A stretch of DNA of 64,000 nt from Guadua angustifolia (taxonomy: Eukaryota > Streptophyta > Magnoliopsida > Poales > Poaceae), in assembly GCA_036346375.1 (NCBI GenBank), contig JAYEVE010000231.1, positions 372,001 through 436,000 on the forward strand, written 5' to 3'. Below the pieces are notes generated by a model. The model had not been told where the DNA came from, ran no database searches, and saw nothing but the letters and a program-made list of their open reading frames with translations. Of this stretch, positions 12,084 to 23,320 are shown piece by piece (position 1 is the stretch's first letter; each line of letters begins with the position of its first letter). The position numbers were made by a program, and so were the translations under genes.

Positions 12084-15000
12084 TGTCAAGGCCCCAAGTT
12101 CGAAATCGGCTCATGCGGCTAACATTAGCGCCAACCAAAAGTTTTGGCCGCATTTGAGATCAACTTCAGACTTCAGTCAATGTTCTAAACTGCCACTTAG
12201 AAGAATTTTCAAACTTAACACAAATTAAGAGCTAAACATTTTGGGGACTTAGCCATTCTAATCCTTGTTACTAGTGGGGTCAAGTGAGCAATATACAAAA
12301 GAATTGAGGGCATAGCCAAACTAAATTAGCATTCTTTTCTTTTCCTGGCTGCTTTTCCCCAAGCTGGCCGCACCCCTCTTTCTTTCCCCAACCAAAGCAA
12401 CAATTTTTTTCTCCTGAGTTCAGCACTCAACCAGCAGCACCTCAATTTTTCTCTCCAGCCTCTCCCCCATTCAGCAGCCTTCCTTTTTCTTTCCTTTCCA
12501 AAAAAAAAACGAACAGCACTTCTCCTGGCTCCTTCTTCCCAAGCAAAGCATTCCCAGCTCCTCCCCAAGCCACACCCCTCCCTCCAGCACCTCCCCAAGC
12601 TGGGCGTCACTCCTGCAGGCTCCCTGGGCGCCTCCCTCTCCCCCACAAGCAGCAGCCATTACTCCTCTTGCAGCACCTGCCCAAGCCATCCCCCTCTCTT
12701 CCTCTTCCACTTGTTGAAGGTAATGCTTCCTTGACCTAGGGTTTGATTTGTTATTTCTGATTTTGGGGGTAGCCATGGTGGATTTGAGGGCTTAGGTGAG
12801 TAGAGATTTGGGATTTGGATGGGGAATAACCAATCTAGGGTTTGGAGCAAAGTCTGAATTTTCGAGCAGATTTTGTAGCTACTGTTTCGGGTGGATTTGA
12901 GCAAGTTTCGAGTATTTTCTGCTAGGTTGGCTGTAGAGAAAGTTGTGGGTAATGAAATTATCTTTCATCTCCAACTAGAATCACTCAATTTCGTTAACCC
13001 AGCTGAAAGTTATGGCAATTTTAGTGCTTGCTGCTCTGAAAATGCTGAAGATTTCGGGTAGAAACTTGAGCTGTGAATAAAAATTAGTTAGAGGCCGAAT
13101 TAGAAATTAATTTTGCCTGAGAAGTTTTAGGAAATTTCATGTAGATTATAAAAATGTCATCCTTTACTCAATTCCGTTAAGTATAGCAATTTATATGATG
13201 ACATTTGTGCATGCTGTTCTGAAACTCTGAAATTTCTGAAACTCTGAAACTGTTCTCTGTTCCTGGCCGAACTGGGAATTCTCTGGGCAGAATCTGGGTG
13301 ATTGGCCAAAGCTAATTTGTAGGTTTATGTCTTGTGGTCGTTTAGGCTCTGAGTTTTCTCAATTTGGCTAAGTGATCAAAAAGTTATGGCCATTTGTGTC
13401 CATGCTGTCCTGAAACCAGTTTTTCTGAAAATTCAGATTTTGGGGCTGAAGTTCAGAGTTTAGTTGAAAACTTTTAATCTATGTTCTGAATGTTATGATG
13501 CATGGTAAAGTTAGATCACCCTCTTGTGGTCTTTTAGTGTCCAAGAAGTCAATTTTTGGATTAGCCAATTAAAAGTTATATTTGTTTAGAGGAGTGTGTT
13601 CGTTGTTTTCAGATTTTGCTTTAGAATAGAAGTGGAGTTTAGCATTTGTGTTTTCAGTTTTAAATTGAGTTGAATGTTTGCACTCTTGGAGCTGGCTTGG
13701 GTGATGCATTTGGTATCTTCATTTTATTTGCATTGCATGCATCTCATTTCATGCATTGTGATCGTGTAGAGAACGAGCACGCGGAGGGTGGCGTGGCGGT
13801 GACTGAGGGGGTTACCTTTACCAGAGAGCCGAGTATTATTGAAAATCCAGCAGAAGCTCAAGGCAAGCACCTAAGCATGTTTAACCTTATATGATTGTAT
13901 TTTAGCGAATAATTTGCTTATTGGATGATTATGTCTTGCATTAGGAATTGAAATGTGGGATAGGATTAGAACCTACTTGTTGCACATACACTCATTGATA
14001 ATTGTTGAATGCCTTCCTTGGTGCTAGTATATGGGTAATTACATTGTGTCTATGCTTAGTTTTGCTTAGATGTCGGGTATGGGCCAAGTGGGGGATGGTT
14101 CCCTCATTTGAGAATAATTATTTCACACTATTGGGTTGTAAATGGAAATGGTTATGCTTGAAATGTAAAATTGAGACCAAGGCGAGAGGTTGGATCATTT
14201 GAGTGTGGAGACTCAAATGTTGTAGTCTCGCCTGTGTTGGTTAAGGTCCGATCCGTTGTTTGCCATGTTGATCGAGCACCCCTTGTTGATCGCATGCCCG
14301 ATATAATGGTACGGTAAGCCACCCTTTCATGGCATACTACTCGATGGGTCATGCCCTCATGCGATTGGGCGTGGTTGAGGCGAGGCCTAGGTCTACTCTT
14401 GAGGGCTAAGCGAGGCTTGAGCCGCTCGAGGTAGGTTGCTAGGTGCTCGGGCCGCATGAGGATGGTTCAGCAGTAGATATGGATGGGAGGAGGTTGACAT
14501 GAGGTTCCTTGTGGCACATGTCGTGCGATTGATGATCCCTGCGGGGTGAATAAGCGATTCAATTGCAGCTCTCGGATATGAGCACGCTTGTATCATCCGA
14601 CACTTCAACGTAGTAATAACTTAAATTGAAAATAGTTGGAATACTTGATGTTGATGCTGTTCATGATTTTAATTGCTCTCTTTAATGTTTAAATTCAGCT
14701 CTCACTCTAGTAATAGGTGCTGTCCATAAGCTGCTATGAATTTGAAATTTGTGTAGTTGAATTTGATTTTGCAACAAAGTAAGCTTTTCTACACTTTTAC
14801 CTTAAGCTTATACCTTGCTACATCCAAATGCATATTCCTTCGAGTCGGTTATATATGGACCACGGGTAAGTCTTGCAAGTACCTTCTGTACTCATGTACG
14901 CTTTGTGGTTTTTCAGGTGAGGACCCGATGGGTGTGAGTTCTGTCTGATTCGCTTCTCGGTGGTCGGGCGGGGCACCGAGTGAAAGCTAGCTCAGCGATG

Positions 15001-15717
15001 TAAACGCCCGGAAGTGTTCAAGGGCAGAACACTTCCGGAGATGTCATTCTTTTGGTTTACTTTGGTGGTGGTGTATTCTTTTGTTGTATAGTTAGCTTTC
15101 AAGAATTATGTATGGCGATGTTTAAAATACTTGTCTTTTTCGTTGTTGAACCTTGTTGTATTATTATGCTTAACTCATGTTTAGTTGTTACTTCTATCCA
15201 TGCTACTCCTTATGCCATGTTTGTGGTTGTTGTGCTATACTTGGTTAATTATTTGTTTCTTATGCCTGCTGAGTGGATGTCCGTACTTCTAGGGGCGTCA
15301 TGCCGAAATTTCGAACTTTTATCTTGCTGTCTAGTCTTGATTTATATGCTTCTAGTATGCTAGATGTGTTGTTTTAGTCGTGTGGTTGTTTGGTTTGTCT
15401 TTGTGCTTTGGTTTTTAGTTGTTTTGTTGTGCTTCCACGTTGCGTGTCTTGTCGTGAAGTTTTGGGTTCGTTGCCCCCTTTATGCGAATTGAATTGATAT
15501 AGCAATGGAAACCGGTATGCGGGGCGATCCTGGGTGAGCTTCGGGTCGCATATCCGGGGAATCTGGGATTGTTGTCGAGTTATTGAATGGGATACTTGTT
15601 GTCCTAATTGGGCTTGGGTGTTAGACGTGAACACCTCCGTTGATCCGTTGCTAGCCTCCAAATCCGATGAGGCGATCGTCATTCAAATAACCCAAGGACG
15701 ATGCTGGGCTCCTCACA
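12084..15717 (+). mobile_element. 3.6-kb solo LTR or LTR-like element, possibly Gypsy
   Basis: An insertion of 3,634 bp with ends TGTCAAGG...CTCCTCACA and the 5-bp target duplication CAAAG (12,079-12,083 and 15,718-15,722). I find no internal pair of terminal direct repeats, primer site or pol domain, so a solo LTR fits best. Degenerate repeats built on aaagttatggc...tgctgctctgaaa occur at about 13,010, 13,200 and 13,380. A segment near 14,870-14,930 (cttgcaagtac...tttttcaggtgagg) looks like the splice-acceptor region of long grass Gypsy LTRs. Long LTRs of this size are known in Tat/Athila Gypsy lineages. Lineage is an inference. Minus-strand ORFs at 12.3-12.9 kb are compositional only. Confidence 0.8.
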
Positions 15718-15722
15718 CAAAG

Positions 15723-16554
15723 TGATTAAAGTGTTAATCACGAATTATATCCATTACATTGTGAGTGAATATGTAAAGCTATCACAAGGTTGGCACGCTT
15801 CTCACCTTGAGCTTGGTGATATCATGTGGCAAAAGGATCCTATGTGAGTGTATCAAGGTTGGTGATTCGATCATTGTGTACATTCGGGGTCAATATGTCT
15901 TTGCTAGGTATCGCTATTGACTTGTGGTGCGAGAAAGGGTTCTCCGGGACGCGGCGACTTGTACATGAACCTAATGGGTCACACACTTAGCAGGTTGGAT
16001 CATGTCGATGGATTGGATCCATTGGTGGGTTTACGTGGATTTGGATCCTCTGGCGTCTTAATGGACTTCTACTGTAGAAGATCCATTAGCGTGAGTACTA
16101 GCGGGCTTCTATCGTAGAAGGCCCGTTAGTGCGCTCTATATAAAGGAGGCGTGGGGCGTGCAGCAAGGGGGTTCTTCTTCCACGACCACGAAACCCTAGC
16201 CGTCCCTACCCTGCCAAAACCCTAGCCGTCGTATGCGTGGTGCTAACACTGCCGCTGCGGCGTTCGACCACTGGACATGTGGATACCGTAGAGGCGTCGT
16301 TGCATCTGCCTCGGCGCTGATTGGCGAGAACATCTACTTCCTCTACAGCGTTGCGTGCGCGATCGCGAGGAGGAGACGATCAACTCCGGTATCTACTACT
16401 GTACTTTGGAGTACGCGGGCACGCATCACCCACTCTTCTTCCGCTGCTAACGTGCTGCAAGGGTAATGATCCATGATCCACTACTCGCATGTATCCTGGT
16501 TGAATGCGTAGAAAATTTTGTCTTCGGCTAGCGTAGCCTACGCGTTCTCCTACA
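15723..16554 (+). repeat. 3' LTR of nested Copia, second part
   Basis: Continues the LTR after the solo-LTR insertion and matches 8,206-9,047, including the TATA box (about 16,136-16,146). Ends CTCCTACA, followed by the target duplication TAGAG. Confidence 0.93.
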
Positions 16555-18743
16555 TAGAGTTCTATGCTTCTTTATTAGTGAACAAACAGAGAAAGCATAT
16601 TATGTTCACTATAAAAGGAAAGATAAGAAAAGTCAGATCAAATCAGTTTGACTCTGCTATTGGAGCCTCAAGTCCATTAGTGAATAGGACAAGGATTTAT
16701 GAAAAGATGTATCCTGGTCAGAGATGGAGGCTAGTTGGTGATATGCCTGATTTACAATTGTCTGCTCACATTTATTAGGATATCTCTAGTGTAGACTTCA
16801 ATCCCAACAAAGTTTCATGCTTATCAGAAGAAGCAAAAGTTCTACTGCTTATATTGAGGCACACCATCTTTCCAAAATCTGGATATAAAGAAGGTGTCAC
16901 CCCAACTCTAGCCTGGCTGCTGCATCTAATTTTGTCAAGACAACCTATAGGTTTAGTGGATTACATCTTTGGAAAATTGGGCAGTCCTTTACCTTTTGCT
17001 CAACAAATCACTCAAGTTCTGATGGCTCAAAGAATAATTTCTCAAGATGATATGAACAGGGAATTTAAGTGTTTCCCAAAGAAGTATAATATGCATAAAT
17101 CCACTGGGCAAAACCTGAGGATCACTGGTTTTCTTCAAGGATTGCAAGAGAATCAACCTAATGAAGGGGAAGAACCAGAACTGCCTGAGCAAGAAGAAGG
17201 AGGAAATGAACCAACGATGGAAATAATAAAGGAGTATGGATCTACAAAAGAGAATGAGTCAAGTGCTGAAAATAAGTATGATCAAAATAGTGTTAGTGGA
17301 AATATTATGGCTCTAGGCAGTGGCAACTACAGCCATCATTCCTCTTATGACAGTCACTACTTCTATGGCAGTCATTACTCTCATGCAGACTCAGAAGCTT
17401 CAAGGAATGCAAGCTACAACCACAGTCATTTGTCTCCTCCTTCTCAAGCTCAGGGCATCCACCACAGTGGAAGTAAAAGTCAACCTGGGAAAAACAAAGA
17501 GACTAGTGCTCAAAGTATAAGCAAGGTTAAATTTGGAAATGGAAGAGAGCCTAGTACTCAAAGTGGATATAAGAGTAAAACTTCAAGTCATGGTCACTCT
17601 CCAAGACCCTTCACTCAACTCCCAATTTCCACTCCAGATACAGAAGTGATTCATGGAAGTGAATCCTGGAATGAGGATGATGCTGCAACTGAAGTTATTT
17701 CAAGTTCAGTAGCTAAATCTTTTGATGAGTAGCGTCAAATTCATCACCTTCAAGAGATTGCAGCTGCTGCCAGATTCATGGAAGATCAAGGCTTAAGACC
17801 AGGTGCAAATGACTACGAGGCAGGAGGGTCTGGCATGCCCCAAACATTTGATTCTCCCTATTATACACCTCAGGCAGTACATCCAGACCATGATCAAGGA
17901 AACACTTTCCCTGGTTGGCAAAATCTTTTTGACTATCAGCAACCTCCTACATCTCCTCCAATTCATGCTGAGCAAGCACAGGAAGGTACCTTTCAGCCTC
18001 AGGAAAATTTCTTTGACTCCCAACCTGCATGGTTTTCCTCTTTTGAACAACAACATTATGCTGACCAAAGAGGATTTCAAGCAAGATACATGGAAGATCA
18101 AGCAATGGCAGCTCAGAGACATGAAGAACACATGAATGCTCTTCAATGGTACAATGAACAAGTACAATAGCAAATGAGACAACATTATGAAGAACAAGCA
18201 AAATTCAGAAATGAAGTATTTTCCAGATTTGATCATCTCAACAGCAATCAAGGGGAGTTAAGAAAGTGGATCCAGCAGCTTGGTGATAATCAAAATTTAC
18301 TGAGGGATAGATTATATGATATGAATCTGAAAATTGATAAAAACCACAAGAATATAGTCAATCAAGTTGAGGCTGCAAGCACATCAGATACAAGTAATCT
18401 GAAATGGATCAAACAAAACTTAGATCATCTCATGGAATTTTTTGAGGATGCCCTTATAGACCATACAAAACTAGCACAAAATTGCATTGATGGTGTGGGT
18501 CAGATCCTTGCAGAAACAGATACCTTAAATGAGTCTTTGAACAAAATGCAATCTGATCTCCATAGTCTGACCATTCAACCGGGCGAACCAGGATATCCGA
18601 GCTGGCATGATCAAGCCATGGCCCAAGTGCCAAGTACTCAAGCTCAAGACCAGTCAGAAGAAAATGAGGTTCAGATTGTTTCCCCTCCAAGGAAGAGTTC
18701 AGTTCTTGGTCAGCTCAAAAGAACCTTCTCCAGGCGCAAGTAG
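16555..18743 (+). pseudogene. env-like third ORF of SIRE-like element, C-terminal part
   Basis: The frame cut at 7,611 resumes here and runs to a stop at 18,741, with in-frame stops at 16,776, 17,730 and 18,168. The first part (about 16,560-17,130) resembles the plant transposon-protein domain found in such ORFs and has one hydrophobic stretch (LAWLLHLILS) too short and isolated to call an anchor. Next is a Ser/His/Tyr-rich repeat region (17,300-17,650) and a Gln-rich region. The end (18,174-18,743) has heptad-like spacing suggesting a coiled coil, with a basic tail (RTFSRRK). Role unknown. The three stops make it non-functional. Confidence 0.75.
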
Positions 18744-19219
18744 GACCCTTTTTGGTAATTGATGCCAAAGGGGGAGAATTTCCTAGGTTCTATAGGCTGG
18801 GCAAGACTGTAGGATGAATCTGAACATGTGTGTTAAAGAATATTACTTAAGATAGTTGTATCATTTTAACTCTGGATTTTATCTGTCTATTCTGTGCTTT
18901 GTTACTTTTTTAAATAGTACTATGATATTCTGAGATTATTTTCTGTACTTTTTAGTTGTGCTCTGATACTTATTCTAACTCTTTTTTATCTAATCTCTGG
19001 CTAATTAATAAGAAAATTAAAATTAATGAATTTTAAGGATCTAATATAGTCCTAAAATATCATATCTGTCAAAGTTCAGATTATGCATTCATTAAGGGGG
19101 AGCACATTTGTTCACAACTTCTGCATAAGGTTCTGTCAAGCTAACTCTGTTTTGCAGAATGTATGAGACTTTATTAACTGAAAAGGTATGTTGTCATCAA
19201 TCACCAAAAAGGGGGAGAT
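18744..19219 (+). other. 3' untranslated region with three polypurine tracts
   Basis: A/G tracts lie at about 18,766-18,778 (ccaaagggggaga), 19,093-19,103 (taagggggagc) and 19,206-19,219 (aaaaagggggagat). The last abuts the LTR start and is the expected plus-strand primer. The others, with the one at 5,627, share the same AAGGGGGAG core. No gene is seen. Confidence 0.7.
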
Positions 19220-19563
19220 TGATAGCATCTATGCCCCCTCAATTTTTATCATGTTTTATTAGGTAGTTTTGGTGTTGATGACCGAGTTAATAAATCTTGG
19301 AACTACGAAGAGCGTATGCTGAATTCAAAGATGGAGCTAGTTGGACTAACAAGATTAAGGTACTTTATTACTAGTTTTTGGCTTGGGAGTTGATTCAAGT
19401 CAAATAGCTAGGCTTATTTTAGTTTGGCTGTACTATAAAGAGGTACTTTGCACAAGTTGGTAATTTGGTTCATAAGGCTAAGTCAAAACTAGACTGCTTG
19501 GAGTTAAAAGTCTTAGTCATTCTGCTCCTTGAATCAAAATCCATCTTCATACAAAATGTCCAA

Positions 19564-20217
19564 ATCTGCGACGGACTGAATTTCAGTTGTTCATTTCTTA
19601 AGTCTGTCACAAATCTAGCCAAAGTCCTTATCCTAAACCATACTTATTTTAGTCTAGCATAAATAAATCTCCTTTGACAAAATATTGATCAAAGTCTATT
19701 CATTCACGACGGACCAAACCTCGTATCTTCACATACTTTAGTCTGTTGAGAAAATTCCTTTGAGAATTCTAGATATCAAGCTTCTCCATCTATGACGGAC
19801 CAAATATTTTGGTCCGGCATACACATTTATTCTACATACAAAACCTCTCAGACATTCATCTATGACAGACCAAACTTTTTGGTCCGGCGCATGTCGTAAT
19901 CTCGGTTTTTTTCTTCTGAGACCAAACTTTGATATTTACACCTTAAGTCCATGATCCAAAATATATTCCATATCAAAGAATTCCCCATCCTTGACGAAAC
20001 AAATATTGCTAATTCAAAGTTTAATCTATGGTTAAAGAAAATCCCTTGGTTAAACTTATTTTGTAACAAAATTGGTGCAGAGCTACTTGATCTCAGTAAT
20101 TCCCATCTATGACGGACTAAATTTTTTGGTCCGCCATACATGTAATCTTTCAATTCTTCTGACAGACCAAATTTTCTAAGTTTCCCATGTATGACGGACC
20201 AAACGTTTTGGTCCGGC
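19564..20217 (+). promoter_or_regulatory. Array of GGACCAAA/TTTGGTCC palindromes in LTR U3
   Basis: Four full palindromes (19,794-19,818; 19,864-19,888; 20,111-20,135; 20,193-20,217) of the form GACGGACCAAA-n-TTTGGTCCGGC, plus half-sites near 19,567, 19,709 and 20,161. They lie 150-600 bases upstream of the TATA box. Each could fold as a hairpin or bind a dimeric protein. Function is inferred from position and repetition only. Confidence 0.6.
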
Positions 20218-20362
20218 ATAATTGTCTGAATTTGGTCTGTGATACACTTATTCAGTATCGCTAAGTCTTTCTGTTTAGTCTGCTGTAAATGTGTATTAGC
20301 TGATTTTTGACACTCTGACACGTGCAACGGTCACTGTGGTAGGTACAACGGCTATATTCATT

Positions 20363-20380
20363 CCAATTGGCTATATAAGC
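20363..20380 (+). promoter_or_regulatory. CAAT and TATA motifs of the SIRE-like LTR
   Basis: ccaattgg followed by ctatataagc. The same pair, in reverse, is kept in the related solo LTR near 27,651-27,668, which supports a real core promoter. Confidence 0.6.
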
Positions 20381-20995
20381 ATTTCCTGAACCATCTACCA
20401 TAGAACTTTATGAACTCTTTGACATTTTAGCATTCAAAAGAGCTCTCATTCTCAAAAGGAGTCTGTGCTTCACTCTAAAACTTAAAACCTCAACTTTCCT
20501 AAGTGTTTTAGCTCCAAGCATGTGTCTAGTGCTGCAGTTTGCGAGTGAGCCAAGAGACAGAACTTGTGCTAAGTTTATTACTCTTGGATCATGTGATTCT
20601 AAACAGCTTGGAGGAAGTGAAAAGTGCGACCTGTCCAACCGTGATTGTGGAAGGCTACTTTGATTGTGAAAGGTTTGGAGCTCACCTCACTGGAGTGGTG
20701 AAAGAGCTACCCGAGTGAGCACAAAGCTACTGCGACTAGCTTTGGGAAGCAATACTTTGAGAGAAGTGCTTCAACGTGGAGTAGGAGAAGGGCTCCGAAC
20801 CACAGGATAAATCTTTGTACCATTCTGTGCTTTACTTCAAGTTGTGTTGCTTTCACTGTTAACTTTGTTTGTGATATACTTCTGTTACTTTTTGTTCTAA
20901 GTCATTCTCTTCTGATAAAGTAATCTTTTGTAATTGTGAAGTTAAAATTTGAAGAGTTGCCTATTCACCCCCCTCCAGGCCAACTCGTTCCTTCA

Positions 20996-21775
20996 GATAG
21001 GCCGCAAACTACACAACCTCATCACCATGCTTCGCCCCACCTTTAAGCGCATGGTCAGTAGCTACTGCATTTGGGGATGACGATGGCGGTCATTGGAAGA
21101 GTCGTGAGTGCATTATACCTGGCGTCACCCTTGTCGCTAAAGCCTTTGCTGGCCTACCTGCCGCCTTGGCGAACCGCTCACTTGGGGAGGTGGGAAGTTG
21201 CGATCGCCATAGCGAGCTTCATGTTAATGTGCTGCGCCCGCCGCGATGACTCATTTGACCCCATGGCGACCGTCGCTGGGGTGGAGTGCGCTAGGCGGCA
21301 GAGTATGTAGCTGGGCTGATGGAGATGGTGCCTTCGCCCGTCGTCACCGGTGCCGAGGTGGAGGAAGAAGTCAGGGATGACGTCGGCGATATCGAGATCG
21401 TCGACGAGTAGCTCGGGCGATCGCTTTTGCCGTTTTCTTTTCCCCTTTCTTCTTCTGTGTAAACATGCACATAGGCCTTTCGGCCATTATGAATGAAAGT
21501 GCCTTACTTTTACCTATTGTCGGCTTTTACCTGTTGTCTGCCCTTGTGCGTGCTTGCTTGTGACTTCTTCGATTCAGCGCCAGGTGACCATCCCCCGGGC
21601 GTATTGCATGGGCCCTTTGGGCAACCGGATGGATCAACGATTAGGAGTTTTTTCTGCATTCACCCAGAGCCACTCCAAACACGAGTGAAGGTTAAGCCAT
21701 GATTATTAGGAATAAACAGGCAAACAGGCACACAAAGCGTAAGTCCCTACCACTGAGTGGGCAGGGAGCGCACAC
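20996..21775 (+). other. Tat-like 3' region with a degraded ORF tail
   Basis: GC-rich sequence after the LTR. A frame ending at 21,411 has an acidic C-terminus (EVEEEVRDDVGDIEIVDE), and about 90 bases later comes an AATGAA-type poly(A) region (tatgaatgaaagtgcc near 21,490). Gypsy Tat elements such as maize Grande are known to carry an ORF on the opposite strand downstream of pol. This + strand ORF lies downstream of a minus-strand Tat pol, so it may be that ORF. Identity is a guess. Confidence 0.35.
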
Positions 21776-22498
21776 TGGGTTGTCATTTTTCTATCACCAT
21801 CCAGAGCTTAATCCCTTGTAATTTATCGTGACTAGACCAGAGAACTGTGAGGCTAGGGAGCAGGTCGTGTAGAGGCGGGGCAAATGGTGGGCGGAACATT
21901 GCCGCGAAGCACCATGGTGGGCGGAGCATAGCCGCAGCGCACCATGCCACACACACCTGCTAGACACCCGTCCGGGACTGGCACAGAAACTGGGGGTTCA
22001 AAGGAGTTGCCAAAGGGCTATCAGGCCACTGGTACTCGTGACAACCAAGTGTGGCACAAATCCTATAGGTGTAAGAAAGTTGAACAAATCAAAGTGATAA
22101 TCGGCACATATTGAGCATGTGGAGCCCAAGATCAGCTAGGGGAGAGTGCAACAGCCTGCTAACTGACCCGGTGCAAGGCCATGGAAAACTTACAGCAAGC
22201 TAAACATCACTCGCTAGGTTGTCACTTTCCCGTTGCCATCCGGAACTTATGCCCTTGCCATCATTGTGGGACCAAGCCAGAGAACTACGGGGCTAAGGAG
22301 CAAGTCGCCAGAGGCGAGGCAAATGGTGGGCGGAACATTGCCGCGAAGCACCATGGTAGGCGGAGCTTTGCCGCAGCGCACCGTGCCACACACACCTGCT
22401 AGATGCCCGTCCGGGCTCGGCGCAGAAGCTGGGGGTCACATTATTGCCAAGGGGCCGCCGAGATACTAGTACTCATGACAACCATGTGATACGAGTTC
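21776..22498. repeat. Two tandem copies of a ~440-bp repeat
   Basis: About 21,776-22,058 and 22,216-22,498 share long stretches such as ggcaaatggtgggcggaaca followed by tgccgcgaagcaccatggt, with a period near 440 bases. Each copy also contains a shorter internal repeat (ggtgggcgga... and ggtaggcgga...). The position, downstream of a Tat integrase tail on the minus strand, fits the tandem repeats known in Tat 3' untranslated regions. Confidence 0.75.
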
Positions 22499-22499
22499 A

Positions 22500-22925
22500 G
22501 GGGTAGAACTTCCACAGCAACTCTATATTCTGGGAGTTCGCCAACTCCCGACCGTCTTCTGCGGCTAAACGAACCGCCTCGGGCCGAGAGACAAAGACCA
22601 CCTTGAAGAGGCCCTCCCAACGGGGAGACAGTTTGTTGCAGCCCGCTTGCGGCAGAATTCAGCGCAAGACAAGGTCGCCTACTGCCAGTGTTCTCTCACA
22701 GACCTGGGTGGCGTGGTAGCGCTGGAGACTTTGCTAGTACCAAGCAGCACGCAATGCCACCTGATCATGTGCTTCCTCCAGGAAGTTGACGTCGTCTTGG
22801 CGCCGGTCTTCCTGGTCTTCTTCATTGAAGGCCAAAACGCACGGTGAGCCCAAGGAGAGCTTGGAGGGTAGTACCGCCTCGGCGCTATAGACTAGGAAGA
22901 AGGGAGTCTCCCCAATCGCATGGAT
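22500..22925 (-). pseudogene. C-terminal part of a Gypsy (Tat) integrase
   Basis: Read on the minus strand, this gives GETPFFLVYSAEAVLPSKL, then a conserved EEDQEDRRQDDVNFLEEA, and KLSPRWEGPFKVV before a decayed end. These are the core end and C-terminal region of plant Tat-lineage integrase. Stops and frame changes are present. The zinc finger and catalytic DDE core, which should precede it, are absent. A repeat-rich linker joins it instead to RNase H, so the core was probably deleted. Confidence 0.8.
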
Positions 22926-23320
22926 GTGGCAGCTGCACCGTCGGCCCCACCGGAGTTGGGGGCCAAGACAGATGCGTTGCCTCCCTGCCCGGAATTGGAG
23001 AACGGAACAGCCGCACCACTGGCCCCACTGGAGTTGGGGGTAGCAATGGACGGTCGCGGAAGCCTTTTTTCAAAGACTCGGACTGGAATCGACACGTCAT
23101 TGGCCCCGCCAGAGACTGGGGTGGCAATGAACGGTCGTGCACTATCGTCCCCATCGGAAACCAGGGAAGCGATAGAAGGTCTCACAAGACTCCTTTCGGA
23201 GGGGCAGACTGGCATAAAAGCGCCATCGGCCCGCCGAAGTTGGGGGCAGCGATGGACGGTTGGGCAAGCCTTTCTTCAAAGACTTCAACCGGAATAGAAG
23301 CCTTCGTTGAGGCTAGCGGC
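22926..23320 (-). pseudogene. Proline-rich repeat linker between RNase H and integrase
   Basis: About four degenerate copies of a unit with the core ERLAQPSIAAPNFGG (also KRLPRPSIATPNSSGA) spread over three frames. The + strand theme is gttgggggcagcgatggacgg. In Tat polyproteins a variable Pro-rich linker follows RNase H. Here it seems to have expanded by tandem duplication and then shifted frame. Confidence 0.65.

Larger units (their letters stand above)
7612..16554 (+). mobile_element. Second Copia element nested in the env-like ORF
   Basis: The element starts TGTTAGTGAT at 7,612 and ends CTCCTACA at 16,554. It is flanked by the 5-bp target duplication TAGAG (7,607-7,611 and 16,555-16,559). 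Removing it restores the reading frame of the env-like ORF of the host element. It holds a 1,436-bp 5' LTR, a primer-binding site, a long leader and a gag remnant, but almost no pol. Its 3' LTR (1,438 bp net) is split by a solo LTR. Between gag and the 3' LTR is a copy of the host flank, which normal integration does not produce. Confidence 0.93.
19220..20995 (+). repeat. 3' LTR of the SIRE-like element
   Basis: Starts TGATAGCATC right after a polypurine tract and ends CTCGTTCCTTCA, 1,776 bp. The last 285 bases match 1-292. A CAAT-like motif (ccaattgg) and TATA box (ctatataagc) lie at about 20,363-20,380. The U3 part carries an array of palindromes described separately. The sequence after it, GATAG, is the likely target duplication, but its partner lies outside the window. 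Confidence 0.93.

Noticed and set aside
12326..12904. Overlapping minus-strand ORFs of 80-106 residues in the solo LTR
   Set aside because: They come from CT-rich sequence and share no domain. The position inside a LTR with TG/CA ends and target duplication explains the DNA.
19564..20217. CRISPR array from the spaced palindromes
   Set aside because: The spacing is irregular, the repeats are not exact, the host is a plant, and they lie inside LTRs. No cas gene is near.
20408..20638. Minus-strand ORF in the 3' LTR
   Set aside because: The region is U3/R of a proven LTR pair, and the frame is not kept in the other LTR family member.
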